Assembly: GCA_030263295.1 (NCBI GenBank)
Contig: SZOS01000004.1
Coordinates: 1 to 64,000, forward strand
DNA: 64,000 bases
Direction of reading: 5' to 3'
Origin: Dokdonella_A sp014338185
GTDB lineage: Bacteria; Pseudomonadota; Gammaproteobacteria; Xanthomonadales; Rhodanobacteraceae
In this document: piece by piece, positions 55,523 through 64,000 of the stretch
How positions within the stretch are numbered: the stretch's first letter is position 1
How the letters are laid out: every line of letters starts with the position of its first letter
The notes under the pieces: generated by a model
Seen by the model: the letters and a program-made list of their open reading frames with translations, nothing else
Told to the model about the DNA's origin: nothing
The model's database searches: none
Position numbers and translations under genes: made by a program

Positions 55523-55849
55523 GCTCGTCCCATGCAGCCCGGCGCCTCACGACGCGGGTCAACACGGGTCACAGCCGGTTACGACAGGGCGCCACGGGCA
55601 CAACACCCAAGCAGGCACCCGCAACGACACGGGACCGGACGGGACAATCCGGCAACGACAAAACACTTCAGCAAGACGGGATCGGTTTGCGGAGCGCGGC
55701 CAGCGTCGCAAACGCCGGGTCCGACCGATCGACACGACCATAGACTAAGCGCAAACGCGCAGCCGCGCAATCACCCGCGACGGACGCTGGCACGGCGAAT
55801 CGCACCACGCATCGGGTAACATGATCGACCGCCCATGGATGTGTTCCCG
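55523..55849. other. Divergent intergenic region between scpA and yciI
   Basis: A 327-bp region between genes reading outward, with no credible gene. It contains an inverted repeat (gtttgcg/cgcaaac, 55685-55713, 15-bp spacer) and a TAGACT hexamer near 55742. The promoter for scpA should lie here, and possibly that for yciI-bolA. Confidence 0.5.
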
Positions 55850-56149
55850 ATGCTGTACGCGATCATCGGTACCGATGTCCCCGACTCGCTGGCGCTGCGC
55901 GCGGCGGCGCGGCCCGCGCACCTGCAGCGGCTGCAGGCGCTGCGCGAGCAAGGCCATCTCGTGCTGGCCGGGCCGCTGCCGGCGATCGATGCGGCCGACC
56001 CGGGCCCGGCCGGTTACAGCGGCAGCCTGATCGTGGCCGAATTCGCCGACCTTGCGGCGGCGCAGGCCTGGGCCGCGGCCGATCCCTACGTCGCGGGCGG
56101 GGTGTACGCCCAGGTCGACGTGCGGCCGTTCCGGCAGGTGCTGCCATGA
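55850..56149 (+). CDS. yciI: YciI-like protein
   Basis: Small 99-residue ferredoxin-fold protein, start MLYAIIGTDVPDSLALR, with RPAHLQRLQALREQGHLVLAGPLPAID, GSLIVAEFADLAAAQAWAAADPYVAGGVYAQVDVRPF. It is very close to E. coli YciI, whose His and Asp are proposed active-site residues but whose reaction is not established. An ATG at 55835 would add five residues; the family starts at MLY. It overlaps the bolA-like gene by four bases. Confidence 0.9.
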   Translation: MLYAIIGTDVPDSLALRAAARPAHLQRLQALREQGHLVLAGPLPAIDAADPGPAGYSGSLIVAEFADLAAAQAWAAADPYVAGGVYAQVDVRPFRQVLP

Positions 56150-56412
56150 GCGACCGGATCGAGCGGATCCGGGCGCGCCTGGCCGCGTTGGCGCCGCTGC
56201 AGCTCGCGGTCGAGGATGACAGCCACCGCCACGTCGGCCATGCGGGGGCGCGCGATGGACGCGGCCATTTCAACCTGCGCATCGTCAGCGCCGCGTTCGC
56301 GGGGTTGGCGCCGCTGGCACGCCACCGCGTGGTGTACGAGGCCTTGGGCGACCTGCTGCAGACCGACATCCACGCGCTGTCGATCCAGGCGCGCGCGCCC
56401 GGCGAAACCTGA
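56146..56412 (+). CDS. bolA: BolA-family protein
   Basis: An 88-residue BolA/YrbA-type protein, with DRIERIRARLAAL at the start, then VEDDSHRHVGHAGA-RDGRGHFNL and the conserved RIVSAAFAGLAPLARHRVVYEALGDLL with DIHALSIQARAP. BolA proteins work with monothiol glutaredoxins in Fe-S handling and affect cell shape. It is coupled to yciI, as in several gammaproteobacteria. Confidence 0.9.
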   Translation: MSDRIERIRARLAALAPLQLAVEDDSHRHVGHAGARDGRGHFNLRIVSAAFAGLAPLARHRVVYEALGDLLQTDIHALSIQARAPGET

Positions 56413-56576
56413 GCGCCCGTGGCCTGCGGACGCGCGCTACAGGCACGGACGGCCCGACGCGAAGCCAATGTGCAAGTGACTGATTCACAAGCTGCCGGAC
56501 CCGCATCCCTGCTGGCCGCGGCAGCCCACATCCGGGGGCCGGCGCAAGCCGACCGCCTTGCCGAGGTAACCGCTGC

Positions 56577-59500
56577 ATGCGCCTGACAACGATCAAGCTG
56601 GCCGGATTCAAGTCGTTCGTGGATCCGACCGCGTTGCACCTGCCGACCAACATGACCGGCGTGGTCGGTCCCAACGGCTGCGGCAAGTCCAACATCATCG
56701 ACGCGATCCGCTGGGTGATGGGCGAGAGCGCGGCCAGCCGCCTGCGCGGCGATGCGCTCACCGACGTGATCTTTTCGGGCTCCAGCGGCCGCAAGCCGGT
56801 AGGCAGCGCGATGGTGGAGCTGCTGTTCGACAACTCCGACGGCGCGATCGCGGGCGAATACGCCGGCTACAACGAGATCTCGGTCAAGCGCGTGGTCAGC
56901 CGCGATGGCCAGTCGCAGTACTTCCTCAACGGCGTGCGCTGCCGCCGTCGCGACATCACCGACATCTTCCTCGGTACCGGGCTGGGGCCGCGCAGTTACT
57001 CGATCATCGAGCAGGGCATGATCTCCGAGATCGTCGAGGCCGATCCCGAGCAGCTGCGCAACCACCTCGAGGAGGCGGCCGGCATCTCGCGCTACAAGGA
57101 GCGGCGCAAGGAGACCGAGAGCCGCATCAAGGCCACGCGCGAGAACCTCGACCGTGTGCGCGACGTGCGCGACGAGGTCGACAAGCAGCTGGAACACCTC
57201 AAGCGCCAGGCCCGCACCGCCGAGCGCTGGCAGCAGCTCAAGGCCGAGCAGGCGCGCAAGGAGGCCGAGGTCAAGGCGCTGGAACTGCGCGCGGCGCAGG
57301 CCGAGCTGGAGGTGCAGGCGGGCGCGGTGCGCAAGGCCGAACTGGCGATCGAGGAACGCCTGGCCCAGCAGCGCCACACCGAGCTCGCGCTGGAGCAGGG
57401 GCGTGAAAGCCATGCCGCCGCCGCGGCGCAGGTCAACCAGGTGCAGGCGCAGGTTTACCAGGTCGGCAGCGAGATCGCGCGCATCGAGCAGCAGATCCAG
57501 CACCGCAAGCAACTGGCCGAGCAGCTCGAGCGCGCCCGCAGCGAAACCGAGCGCGCCCATGCCGAGCTCACGCGCCATGTCGAACTCGACCAGCAGCGGC
57601 ATGGCGAGGCCGCGGGCGAACTGGCCGCCGCCGAGCCGCGATCGCAGCAGCTGCGCGATGCCGCGGCGGCCGCGGCCGAGGCGCTGCGCGCGGCCGAAGC
57701 GCGGCTCGCGCAATGGCAGGGCCAGTGGGATGAGCATGCACAGTCGACGTCGGCGGCCGGGCAGGCGGCCGAGGTCGAGCGCACGCGCCTGAACTACCTC
57801 GACCAGCAGACGCTGGCGGGCGAGCAGCGCCGTGGCGCACTCGAAGCCGAGCGCAACGCCACGCAGATGGACGAATTGGAACAGGCACTGGCGCGGCTGG
57901 AGGGCGAGCACGACAGCTTGCGCGAGCAGGTCGCGCACCTGACCGACGCGCTGGACGAGCGCCGCCGCGCCGCCGAGGGCGCGCTCGAGGCCGAGCGCGC
58001 GGCACAGGCCGCGCTGTCGGCCCAGCGCAGCGAACTGGAAGGCCTGCGTGGCCGTCTGGCCTCGCTGGAGGCGCTGCAGCACGCCGCGCTCGGCGAGGAT
58101 GGGGCGGGCAGGGACTGGCTCGAGGCCGTCGGCATCGGCGATGCGCGGCGGCTGGGTGCGGCGCTGCAGGTCGAGCCGGGCTGGGAGCGCGCGGTGGAAA
58201 GCGTGCTCGACGGCTGGCTCGATGCGGTGCTGCTCGATGCCCCGCTCGACCATGCCGACGCGCTGGCTTCGCTCAGCGGTGCCGACCTGGTGCTGATGGC
58301 ATCGGGCGAAGGCGGTGCGCCCGCCGCCGATTCACTGGCGGCGCGCGTACAGGGGCCGGCGGCCGCGCGCGCCTTGCTCGCGCGCGTGCGCACTTGCGAG
58401 TCGCTCGCGGCGGCGCAGGCCCAGGCAGCGCAACTGGCCCCAGGCGAGTCGCTGGTCACGCCGGCGGGCGAATGGTTCGGCCACGGTTTCGTGCGCGTGC
58501 AGCGCGGCGCGGGTGCCCAGGTCGGCGTGCTCGCGCGCGAACGCGAGATCCGCGAGGCCAGCGCACGCCTGTCGGAGCTGGAGGAGGCGATCCGGCTGCA
58601 GGGCGAGGCGATGGTGGTGGGCAAGCAACAGCGCGTCGATGCCGAGCACGCGCGCGAGGATGCCCAGCGCGAGCTGTACACCACGCATCGGCGCCTGGCC
58701 GAAGTCGCCGGGCAACTGCAAAGCCAGCGCGGCCGCATCGACAGCGCCAGCGAGCGCCAGCGCCGCATCGCGCAGGAACTGGACGAGGTGATCGGCGCAC
58801 TCGACGCGGGGCGCGAGCAGGCGCGCGAGGCGCGCGGGCGGCTGGAACAGGCGATCGAGCACATGAGCGGGCTGGAGCGGCGCCGCCATGACCTCGATGG
58901 CGAGCGGCGCAGCCTGCTGGAGGCGCGCGAGGAAGCGCGCATGAACGCGCGCGAGGCCAGCGATGCCGCGCACGAACTCGCGCTGTCGATCGAGTCGCGC
59001 CGCACCACGGTGGCGGCGCTGCAGGAGTCGCTGTCGCGCATGCAGGACCAGCTGGCGCAGTTGCAGGCGCGGCGCGAGGAAGTGGCGCTGCAGCTGGCCT
59101 CGTCCAGTGACCCGTTGCCAGGGCTGGAGGATGAGCGCCAGGTGCAACTCAACCAGCGCCTGCTGGTCGACCGGCAGATGGTCGAGGCGCGCCAGCGCCT
59201 GCAGGAGCAGGACGCCGAACTGCGGCGCCTGGAGCAGGAACGCCACCAGTTCGAGCAGACCTTGACCGAGCAGCGCGAGGCGCTCGCGCAGCTGCGCCTG
59301 CGCGAGCAGGAGCACAGGTTGCGGGCGCAGGTGCTGGCGGGCGCGATCAGCGATGCAGGCTTCGAGTTCGCACAGCTCATCGACAGCGTGCCGGCCGATG
59401 CCGCGGTCGACCGCTGGCAGGCCGAGGTGGCCGAACTCGAGCAGAAGATCCGTCGGCTCGAGCCGGTCAACCTCGCCGCGATCAGCGAATACGAGGAGCA

Positions 59501-60074
59501 GGCGCAGCGCAAAACCTACCTCGACGCCCAGCTCACCGACCTGGCCACCGCGCTGGAAACCCTCGAAGGCGCAATCCGCAAGATCGACAAGGAGACGCGC
59601 GCGCGCTTCCGTGAGACCTTCGATCGCGTCAACGCCGGCGTGCAGGAACTGTTCCCGCGCCTGTTCGGCGGCGGCCATGCCTACCTGGAGCTCACCGGCG
59701 AGGACCTGCTCACGACCGGCGTGTCGATCATGGCGCGGCCACCGGGCAAGCGCGTGACCTCGATTTCGCTGCTGTCGGGTGGCGAGAAGGCGATGACCGC
59801 GGTCGCGCTGGTGTTCGCGATCTTCCGGCTCAATCCCGCGCCGTTCTGCCTGCTCGACGAGGTTGATGCGCCGCTGGACGAGGCCAACGTCGGGCGTTTC
59901 TCGGCCATGGTCCGGGAGATGAGCGAGCACGTGCAGTTCATCTTCGTCACCCACAACAAGGGCACGATGGAGGCGGCGCGGCAACTGTGCGGCGTGACCA
60001 TGCGCGAACCGGGCGTGTCGCGGCTGGTGCAGGTGGATCTCGAGGAAGCCGCTAAACTGGCCGGAGCGGCGTAG
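56577..60074 (+). CDS. smc: Chromosome partition protein SMC
   Basis: SMC ATPase of 1165 residues acting with ScpA and ScpB in chromosome condensation. It has the Walker A VVGPNGCGKSNIIDAIRWVMGE (about 31-50), the signature LLSGGEKAMTAVAL, and Walker B FCLLDEVDAPLDEANV near the C-terminus. Long coiled coils (about 170-500 and 660-1000, Glu/Gln/Ala/Arg-rich) flank a hinge with LEAVGIGDARRLGAAL and the DAVLLDAPL region. scpA/scpB lie close by on the other strand. Its start is MRLTTIKLAGFKSF. Confidence 0.97.
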   Translation: MRLTTIKLAGFKSFVDPTALHLPTNMTGVVGPNGCGKSNIIDAIRWVMGESAASRLRGDALTDVIFSGSSGRKPVGSAMVELLFDNSDGAIAGEYAGYNEISVKRVVSRDGQSQYFLNGVRCRRRDITDIFLGTGLGPRSYSIIEQGMISEIVEADPEQLRNHLEEAAGISRYKERRKETESRIKATRENLDRVRDVRDEVDKQLEHLKRQARTAERWQQLKAEQARKEAEVKALELRAAQAELEVQAGAVRKAELAIEERLAQQRHTELALEQGRESHAAAAAQVNQVQAQVYQVGSEIARIEQQIQHRKQLAEQLERARSETERAHAELTRHVELDQQRHGEAAGELAAAEPRSQQLRDAAAAAAEALRAAEARLAQWQGQWDEHAQSTSAAGQAAEVERTRLNYLDQQTLAGEQRRGALEAERNATQMDELEQALARLEGEHDSLREQVAHLTDALDERRRAAEGALEAERAAQAALSAQRSELEGLRGRLASLEALQHAALGEDGAGRDWLEAVGIGDARRLGAALQVEPGWERAVESVLDGWLDAVLLDAPLDHADALASLSGADLVLMASGEGGAPAADSLAARVQGPAAARALLARVRTCESLAAAQAQAAQLAPGESLVTPAGEWFGHGFVRVQRGAGAQVGVLAREREIREASARLSELEEAIRLQGEAMVVGKQQRVDAEHAREDAQRELYTTHRRLAEVAGQLQSQRGRIDSASERQRRIAQELDEVIGALDAGREQAREARGRLEQAIEHMSGLERRRHDLDGERRSLLEAREEARMNAREASDAAHELALSIESRRTTVAALQESLSRMQDQLAQLQARREEVALQLASSSDPLPGLEDERQVQLNQRLLVDRQMVEARQRLQEQDAELRRLEQERHQFEQTLTEQREALAQLRLREQEHRLRAQVLAGAISDAGFEFAQLIDSVPADAAVDRWQAEVAELEQKIRRLEPVNLAAISEYEEQAQRKTYLDAQLTDLATALETLEGAIRKIDKETRARFRETFDRVNAGVQELFPRLFGGGHAYLELTGEDLLTTGVSIMARPPGKRVTSISLLSGGEKAMTAVALVFAIFRLNPAPFCLLDEVDAPLDEANVGRFSAMVREMSEHVQFIFVTHNKGTMEAARQLCGVTMREPGVSRLVQVDLEEAAKLAGAA

Positions 60075-60097
60075 GCCGTACCGGTGGAGTCATCGAC

Positions 60098-60823
60098 ATG
60101 ACGTGGAACCCCGCAGTCGGCATCCCGCTGTTCCTCGCGGGCGTTGTCGTGCTCGTGCTCATCTACGTGTTCGGCCGGCCGCGGCGGCCGCAACAGGGCG
60201 AGCGCCGGCCCGCACGCACGACCGAACGCGACGAGCGCATCGAGCCCACACTCGGCGAGGGCCTGGCCGGCCTCGAACCGACCCAGGGCGAGCTGGATGT
60301 GTCGGTGGACGAACCCGCACCCGGCACCGTCGCCGCGGCACCGATGCGCTCGCCGGTGGGCGTGCGGCCCGACCAGCCCATCCAGCGCATCGTGACGCTG
60401 TTCATCGCCGCGCGCGCGGGCGATGCGCTCAGCGGTGCGGATATCGTGGTGGCTGCCGAGAAGGCCGGGCTGGAGTTCGGTGACATGGGCATCTTCCACC
60501 GGCTCGCGCTGGGCAAGAAGGCCGATGGACCGATCTTCAGCATGGCCAACATGGTCAAGCCCGGCAATTTCGACATGGCCCGGCTCGATGAGGTGCACAC
60601 GCCCGGCATCACGCTGTTCATGACACTGCCGGGGCCGCTGCCCGCACTGGACGCATGGGAGATGATGCTGCCGACCGCGCAGCGGCTGGCCGAACTGCTG
60701 GGCGCGCAGGTTCTCGATGAGGACCGCAACGCACTCGGCCGCCAGCGCATCGCGCATGTGCGCGACGAACTGCGCGCGTGGGACCGCGAGCAGGAACGTG
60801 CGCGCGCGCGCGCGGGCTACTGA
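60098..60823 (+). CDS. zipA: Cell division protein ZipA
   Basis: Inner-membrane FtsZ anchor, 241 residues. It has an N-terminal helix (about 8-26, GIPLFLAGVVVLVLIYVF), a Pro/Arg/Glu-rich linker, and the ZipA C-terminal domain from about 95 (RIVTLFIAARAGDALSG, GMGDMGIFHRLALGKK-like, IFSMANMVKPGNFDM, TLFMTLPGPLPALDAWEMM). It lies 24 nt after smc. In Pseudomonas and Xanthomonas ligA follows zipA; here recX follows instead. Confidence 0.93.
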   Translation: MTWNPAVGIPLFLAGVVVLVLIYVFGRPRRPQQGERRPARTTERDERIEPTLGEGLAGLEPTQGELDVSVDEPAPGTVAAAPMRSPVGVRPDQPIQRIVTLFIAARAGDALSGADIVVAAEKAGLEFGDMGIFHRLALGKKADGPIFSMANMVKPGNFDMARLDEVHTPGITLFMTLPGPLPALDAWEMMLPTAQRLAELLGAQVLDEDRNALGRQRIAHVRDELRAWDREQERARARAGY

Positions 60824-60833
60824 GGCACGTGGC

Positions 60834-61349
60834 ATGAAGCCGCAGCAGGGCAAGTCGGCGCGACCACGCACGACCCGCCCGGCCCGGCCGGACGGCGGCT
60901 ATGCCGACGCGCTGGGCATGCTCGCGCGGCGCGAGCATTCGGCGCAGGAACTGGCCAGCCGCCTCGCGCGGCGCGGCCATGCCCCGGACGAGGCCGATGC
61001 GGCGATCGCGCGGCTGCGCGAGCAGCACTACCAGAGCGATGCGCGCTTTGCGCAGGCGCTGGCGCGGCATCGCGCGGGCCAGGGCTACGGTCCCCTGCGC
61101 ATCCGCGCCGAACTCAAGTCGCACGGCATCGGCGCCGCCACGATCGCGAGCGCGCTGGCGCAACTCGAGGTCGATTGGCGGGAGGTCGCGGCGGCGCAGC
61201 TGCGCCGGCATGCCGCCGGCAAGCCGGCCACCGGTACCGCCGCGCAGGCGCGCCTGGCGGCCTTTCTCTTGCGCCGCGGCTTCGATGCGGCGACAGTACG
61301 CGCCCTCACGCGTGCCCAATGGGCTGATCCGGACGGGGAGTCGGATTGA
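60834..61349 (+). CDS. recX: Regulatory protein RecX
   Basis: Helical regulator of RecA, 171 residues. The repeated helical units include DALGMLARREHSAQELASRLARRG, IARLREQHYQSDARFAQALARHRAGQGYG-PLRIRAELKSHGI, and AARLAAFLLRRGFDAATVRAL, matching the RecX three-repeat pattern. It starts ten bases after zipA. recA is not upstream, which is unusual, since recX generally follows recA; alaS downstream is the usual partner in this order. Confidence 0.88.
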   Translation: MKPQQGKSARPRTTRPARPDGGYADALGMLARREHSAQELASRLARRGHAPDEADAAIARLREQHYQSDARFAQALARHRAGQGYGPLRIRAELKSHGIGAATIASALAQLEVDWREVAAAQLRRHAAGKPATGTAAQARLAAFLLRRGFDAATVRALTRAQWADPDGESD

Positions 61350-61420
61350 TCCCGCGCCGCCGGGCACCCTCCTTGTCGTGCCCATCATCACCGCCACCCC
61401 AGTCCTGATTCCCGCTGCAG

Positions 61421-64000
61421 ATGAAAACCGCCGAAATCCGCTCCGCCTTCCTCGAGTTCTTCCGCAGCAAGGGGCACACCATCGTGCCATCGAGCTCGCT
61501 GGTGCCGGCCAACGATCCGACCCTGCTGTTCACCAACTCGGGGATGGTGCAGTTCAAGAACGTGTTCCTCGGCAGCGAAAAGCTCAAGTTCGTGCGTGCC
61601 GCCGACGTGCAGCGCTGCCTGCGCGCGGGTGGCAAGCACAACGACCTGGACTCGGTCGGCTACACCGCGCGCCACCACACCTTCTTCGAGATGCTCGGCA
61701 ACTGGTCCTTCGGCGACTATTTCAAGCGCGAGGCGATCGAGTGGGCGTGGGAGTTCCTCACCGGGGTGCTCAAGCTCGACGGGCAGCGCCTGTGGGTCAC
61801 GGTGTATCACACCGATGACGAGGCCTGGCGGATCTGGAACGAGGTGATCGGTGTGCCGGCGCAGCGCATCGTCCGCATCGGCGACAACAAGGGCGCGCCG
61901 TTTGCCTCGGACAATTTCTGGCAGATGGCCGACACCGGCCCGTGCGGGCCGTGCACCGAGATCTTCTACGACCATGGCCCCGGCGTGGCCGGTGGCCCGC
62001 CCGGCTCGCCCGACGAGGATGGCGATCGCTACATCGAGATCTGGAACCTCGTGTTCATGCAGTTCGATCGCGCCGCCGACGGCACGCTCAGTCTCTTGCC
62101 GGCACCGTGCGTGGACACGGGCATGGGCCTGGAGCGCCTCGCAGCGGTGCTGCAGCACGTGCATTCCAACTACGAGATCGACCTGTTCCAGCACCTCGTC
62201 GGCGAGGCCGCGCGCCTCACCGGCACGCGCGACCTGGCCGACAAGTCGCTGCGCGTGATCGCCGACCACATCCGCGCTTGCGCATTCCTCATGGTCGACG
62301 GCGTGCTGCCGTCCAACGAGGGGCGCGGCTACGTGCTGCGCCGGATCATCCGCCGCGCGCTGCGCCATGGCTGGATGCTCGGCCAGAAGCAACCCTTCTT
62401 CCACGCGATGGTGCCGGCGCTGGTGGCCGTGATGGGCGAGGCCTATCCCGAGCTGCCGGCGCGGCGCGAACTGGTGGAGCGTGCGCTCAAGGCCGAGGAG
62501 GAGCGTTTCGGCGAGACGCTGGAACAGGGCATGAAGGTGTTCGAGGAAGTGGCGGCCAAGGCTTCCGGCACGATCCCGGGCGAGGCCGCCTTCCGGCTCT
62601 ACGACACCTATGGTTTTCCGGTCGACCTCACCGCCGACATCGCACGTGAACGTGCACTCACGGTGGACATGGCCGGATTCGCCGCGGCGATGGAGCAGCA
62701 GCGCGAACGCGCGCGTGCGGCCAGCCATTTCGACAGCAAGGCCAGCCTGCCCGCGGAGCTGGCCAGCGCCCTCGCGCCGACGCGTTTCCTCGGCTACCAG
62801 ACGCTGTCGGCGAGCGCGGTGACGGTACTCGCGATCGTGCGCGACGGGCGCGGCGTGGATGCATTGGCCGATGGCGAACAGGGCCTGGTGATCCTCGACC
62901 GCACGCCGTTCTACGCCGAATCGGGCGGCCAGGTCGGCGACACCGGCACGCTGTCCGGACCCGACGGCCGGTTCGAGGTGATCGACACGATCAAGCTCGG
63001 CGGCGTGTTCCATGTGCACAACGGCAGCTGGCATGGCGCGGCGCTGCGTGTCGGCGCCCAGCTTGATGCGCAGGTGGATGCGGCGCGGCGCCAGGCGATC
63101 GTGCTCAACCACTCGGCCACCCACCTGCTGCATGCCGCGTTGCGCCAGGTGCTGGGCAGCCACGTACAGCAGAAGGGCTCGCTGGTGGCGCCCGATCGCC
63201 TGCGCTTCGACTTCGCCCATTTCCAGCCGGTCGGCGCCGACGAACTGCGCCGCATCGAGGACCTGGTCAATGCGCAGGTGCGGCGCAACGCGCCCGCCGA
63301 GGTGCACGAGATGGCCTACCAGGCCGCGCTCGACTTTGGCGCGATCGCGCTGTTCGGCGAGAAGTATGGCGATGAGGTGCGGGTGCTCAGGATGGGGGAC
63401 TTTTCCACCGAGTTGTGCGGGGGTACCCACGTTGCGCGCACCGGCGACATCGGCCTGTTCAAGATCGTCGCCGAAAGCGGCGTCGCCGCGGGCGTGCGCC
63501 GGATCGAGGCCGTGACCGGGGCCGGTGCGCTCGCCCACGTCGCGGCCGAGGAGGCGCGGCTGGCCGCGATCGGGGCCTTGCTGTCGGGCACTGGCGATGC
63601 GGTGGTCGACAAGCTGCGGCAAGTGTTCGAACGCCAGAAGAAGCTCGAGCGCGAGCTGGAGTCGCTCAAGGCCAGGGCCGCCAGCGCGGCGATCCACGAA
63701 CTGGCCGCGGCGGCGATCCGCATCGGTCCGGTGGCGGTGGTCGCCGCGCGCGTGGATGGGCTGGATGCGAAGGCCTTGCGTGAGGGCGTGGACCTGCTCA
63801 AGCACAGGCTCGCCGACTGCGTGGTGTTGCTGGCCGCGGGTGCCGATGGCAAGGCGGCACTGATCGGGGGCGTGCAGGGCGCGGCCTTGGGCAAGGTCAA
63901 GGCCGGCGAGGTGGTCGCCCACGTGGCGGCGCGGATCGAGGGCAAGGGCGGCGGGCGCGCCGATCTCGCCCAGGGCGGCGGGGTCGATTCGCCGACGCTG
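61421..64000 (+). CDS. alaS: Alanyl-tRNA synthetase, 3' end outside the window
   Basis: Class II synthetase with 860 codons visible; the typical length is about 875, so only some fifteen residues are missing. It has KTAEIRSAFLEFFRSKGHTIVPSSSLVP, MVQFKNVFLG, HHTFFEMLGNWSFGDYF, GPCGPCTEIFYD, and the DTGMGLERLAAVLQ motif of the catalytic core. The editing domain has HSATHLLHAALRQVLG and CGGTHVARTGDIG with the zinc ligands, followed by a coiled coil and the C-Ala domain. Frame open to the last base. Confidence 0.97.
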   Translation, partial: MKTAEIRSAFLEFFRSKGHTIVPSSSLVPANDPTLLFTNSGMVQFKNVFLGSEKLKFVRAADVQRCLRAGGKHNDLDSVGYTARHHTFFEMLGNWSFGDYFKREAIEWAWEFLTGVLKLDGQRLWVTVYHTDDEAWRIWNEVIGVPAQRIVRIGDNKGAPFASDNFWQMADTGPCGPCTEIFYDHGPGVAGGPPGSPDEDGDRYIEIWNLVFMQFDRAADGTLSLLPAPCVDTGMGLERLAAVLQHVHSNYEIDLFQHLVGEAARLTGTRDLADKSLRVIADHIRACAFLMVDGVLPSNEGRGYVLRRIIRRALRHGWMLGQKQPFFHAMVPALVAVMGEAYPELPARRELVERALKAEEERFGETLEQGMKVFEEVAAKASGTIPGEAAFRLYDTYGFPVDLTADIARERALTVDMAGFAAAMEQQRERARAASHFDSKASLPAELASALAPTRFLGYQTLSASAVTVLAIVRDGRGVDALADGEQGLVILDRTPFYAESGGQVGDTGTLSGPDGRFEVIDTIKLGGVFHVHNGSWHGAALRVGAQLDAQVDAARRQAIVLNHSATHLLHAALRQVLGSHVQQKGSLVAPDRLRFDFAHFQPVGADELRRIEDLVNAQVRRNAPAEVHEMAYQAALDFGAIALFGEKYGDEVRVLRMGDFSTELCGGTHVARTGDIGLFKIVAESGVAAGVRRIEAVTGAGALAHVAAEEARLAAIGALLSGTGDAVVDKLRQVFERQKKLERELESLKARAASAAIHELAAAAIRIGPVAVVAARVDGLDAKALREGVDLLKHRLADCVVLLAAGADGKAALIGGVQGAALGKVKAGEVVAHVAARIEGKGGGRADLAQGGGVDSPTL

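Noticed and set aside
61388..63922. An 844-codon minus-strand frame opposite alaS
   Set aside because: AlaS motifs run without break on the plus strand; the reverse frame is an artefact of codon bias.

Overview
The window is GC-rich chromosomal DNA of a gammaproteobacterium, most likely of the Lysobacterales (Xanthomonadales) and close to Rhodanobacteraceae/Xanthomonadaceae. The best evidence is the arginine cluster argF'-argG-argE-argB/A-argC-argH, which has an N-acetylornithine carbamoyltransferase and a fused acetylglutamate synthase/kinase as in Xanthomonas. Supporting evidence is nlpD-rpoS, an sdh operon with its maturation factors, yceD-rpmF-fabHDG-acpP-fabF, and mltG-tmk-holB-pilZ. No tRNA, rRNA, transposase or CRISPR array was seen. 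Almost all of the window is housekeeping sequence with short gaps and many 4-nt ATGA overlaps.

Layout: 1-5.1 kb holds the nlpD end, rpoS, an Mth938-like gene, yhbY, rlmE and ftsH. 5.2-10.1 kb is an accessory stretch between ftsH and folP: three tandem paralogous secreted proteins (minus strand) diverge from a secreted subtilase (plus strand). 10.1-16 kb has folP, a winged-helix/TM/TPR regulator, mgtE, a glycine-zipper lipoprotein and a SleB-type hydrolase. 16-21.6 kb is a succinate dehydrogenase module: divergent ygfZ, then sdhAF4-like, sdhCDAB, sdhE and ygfX. 21.7-30 kb has yceF, an unknown membrane protein, yceD-rpmF, the fatty-acid genes and pabB. 30-33.6 kb is one 1180-residue secreted multidomain protein. 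33.8-39.7 kb has mltG-tmk-holB-pilZ-panE and, convergent, cysS-sufE. 40.4-48.9 kb is the arginine cluster, preceded by a promoter, a short ORF and an intrinsic terminator arranged like an attenuator. 48.9-56.4 kb has an AT-rich island with an unknown gene, a transporter, pabC-like, a CsgG-family protein, scpA-scpB-rluB, yciI and bolA. 56.5-64 kb has smc, zipA, recX and alaS (cut by the window end).

The most unusual items are: (i) a short C-terminal motif, D-x-I-[FH]-x-[DN]-[GS]-F-[DE], on three otherwise unrelated exported proteins, where one of three paralogs has it as an added tail; (ii) the tandem secreted paralogs next to the subtilase, splitting ftsH from folP; (iii) the attenuator-like leader ahead of the arginine genes; (iv) the 1180-residue FG-GAP/PKD/discoidin-like protein. 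Gene names follow family motifs read by eye. No database search was run.
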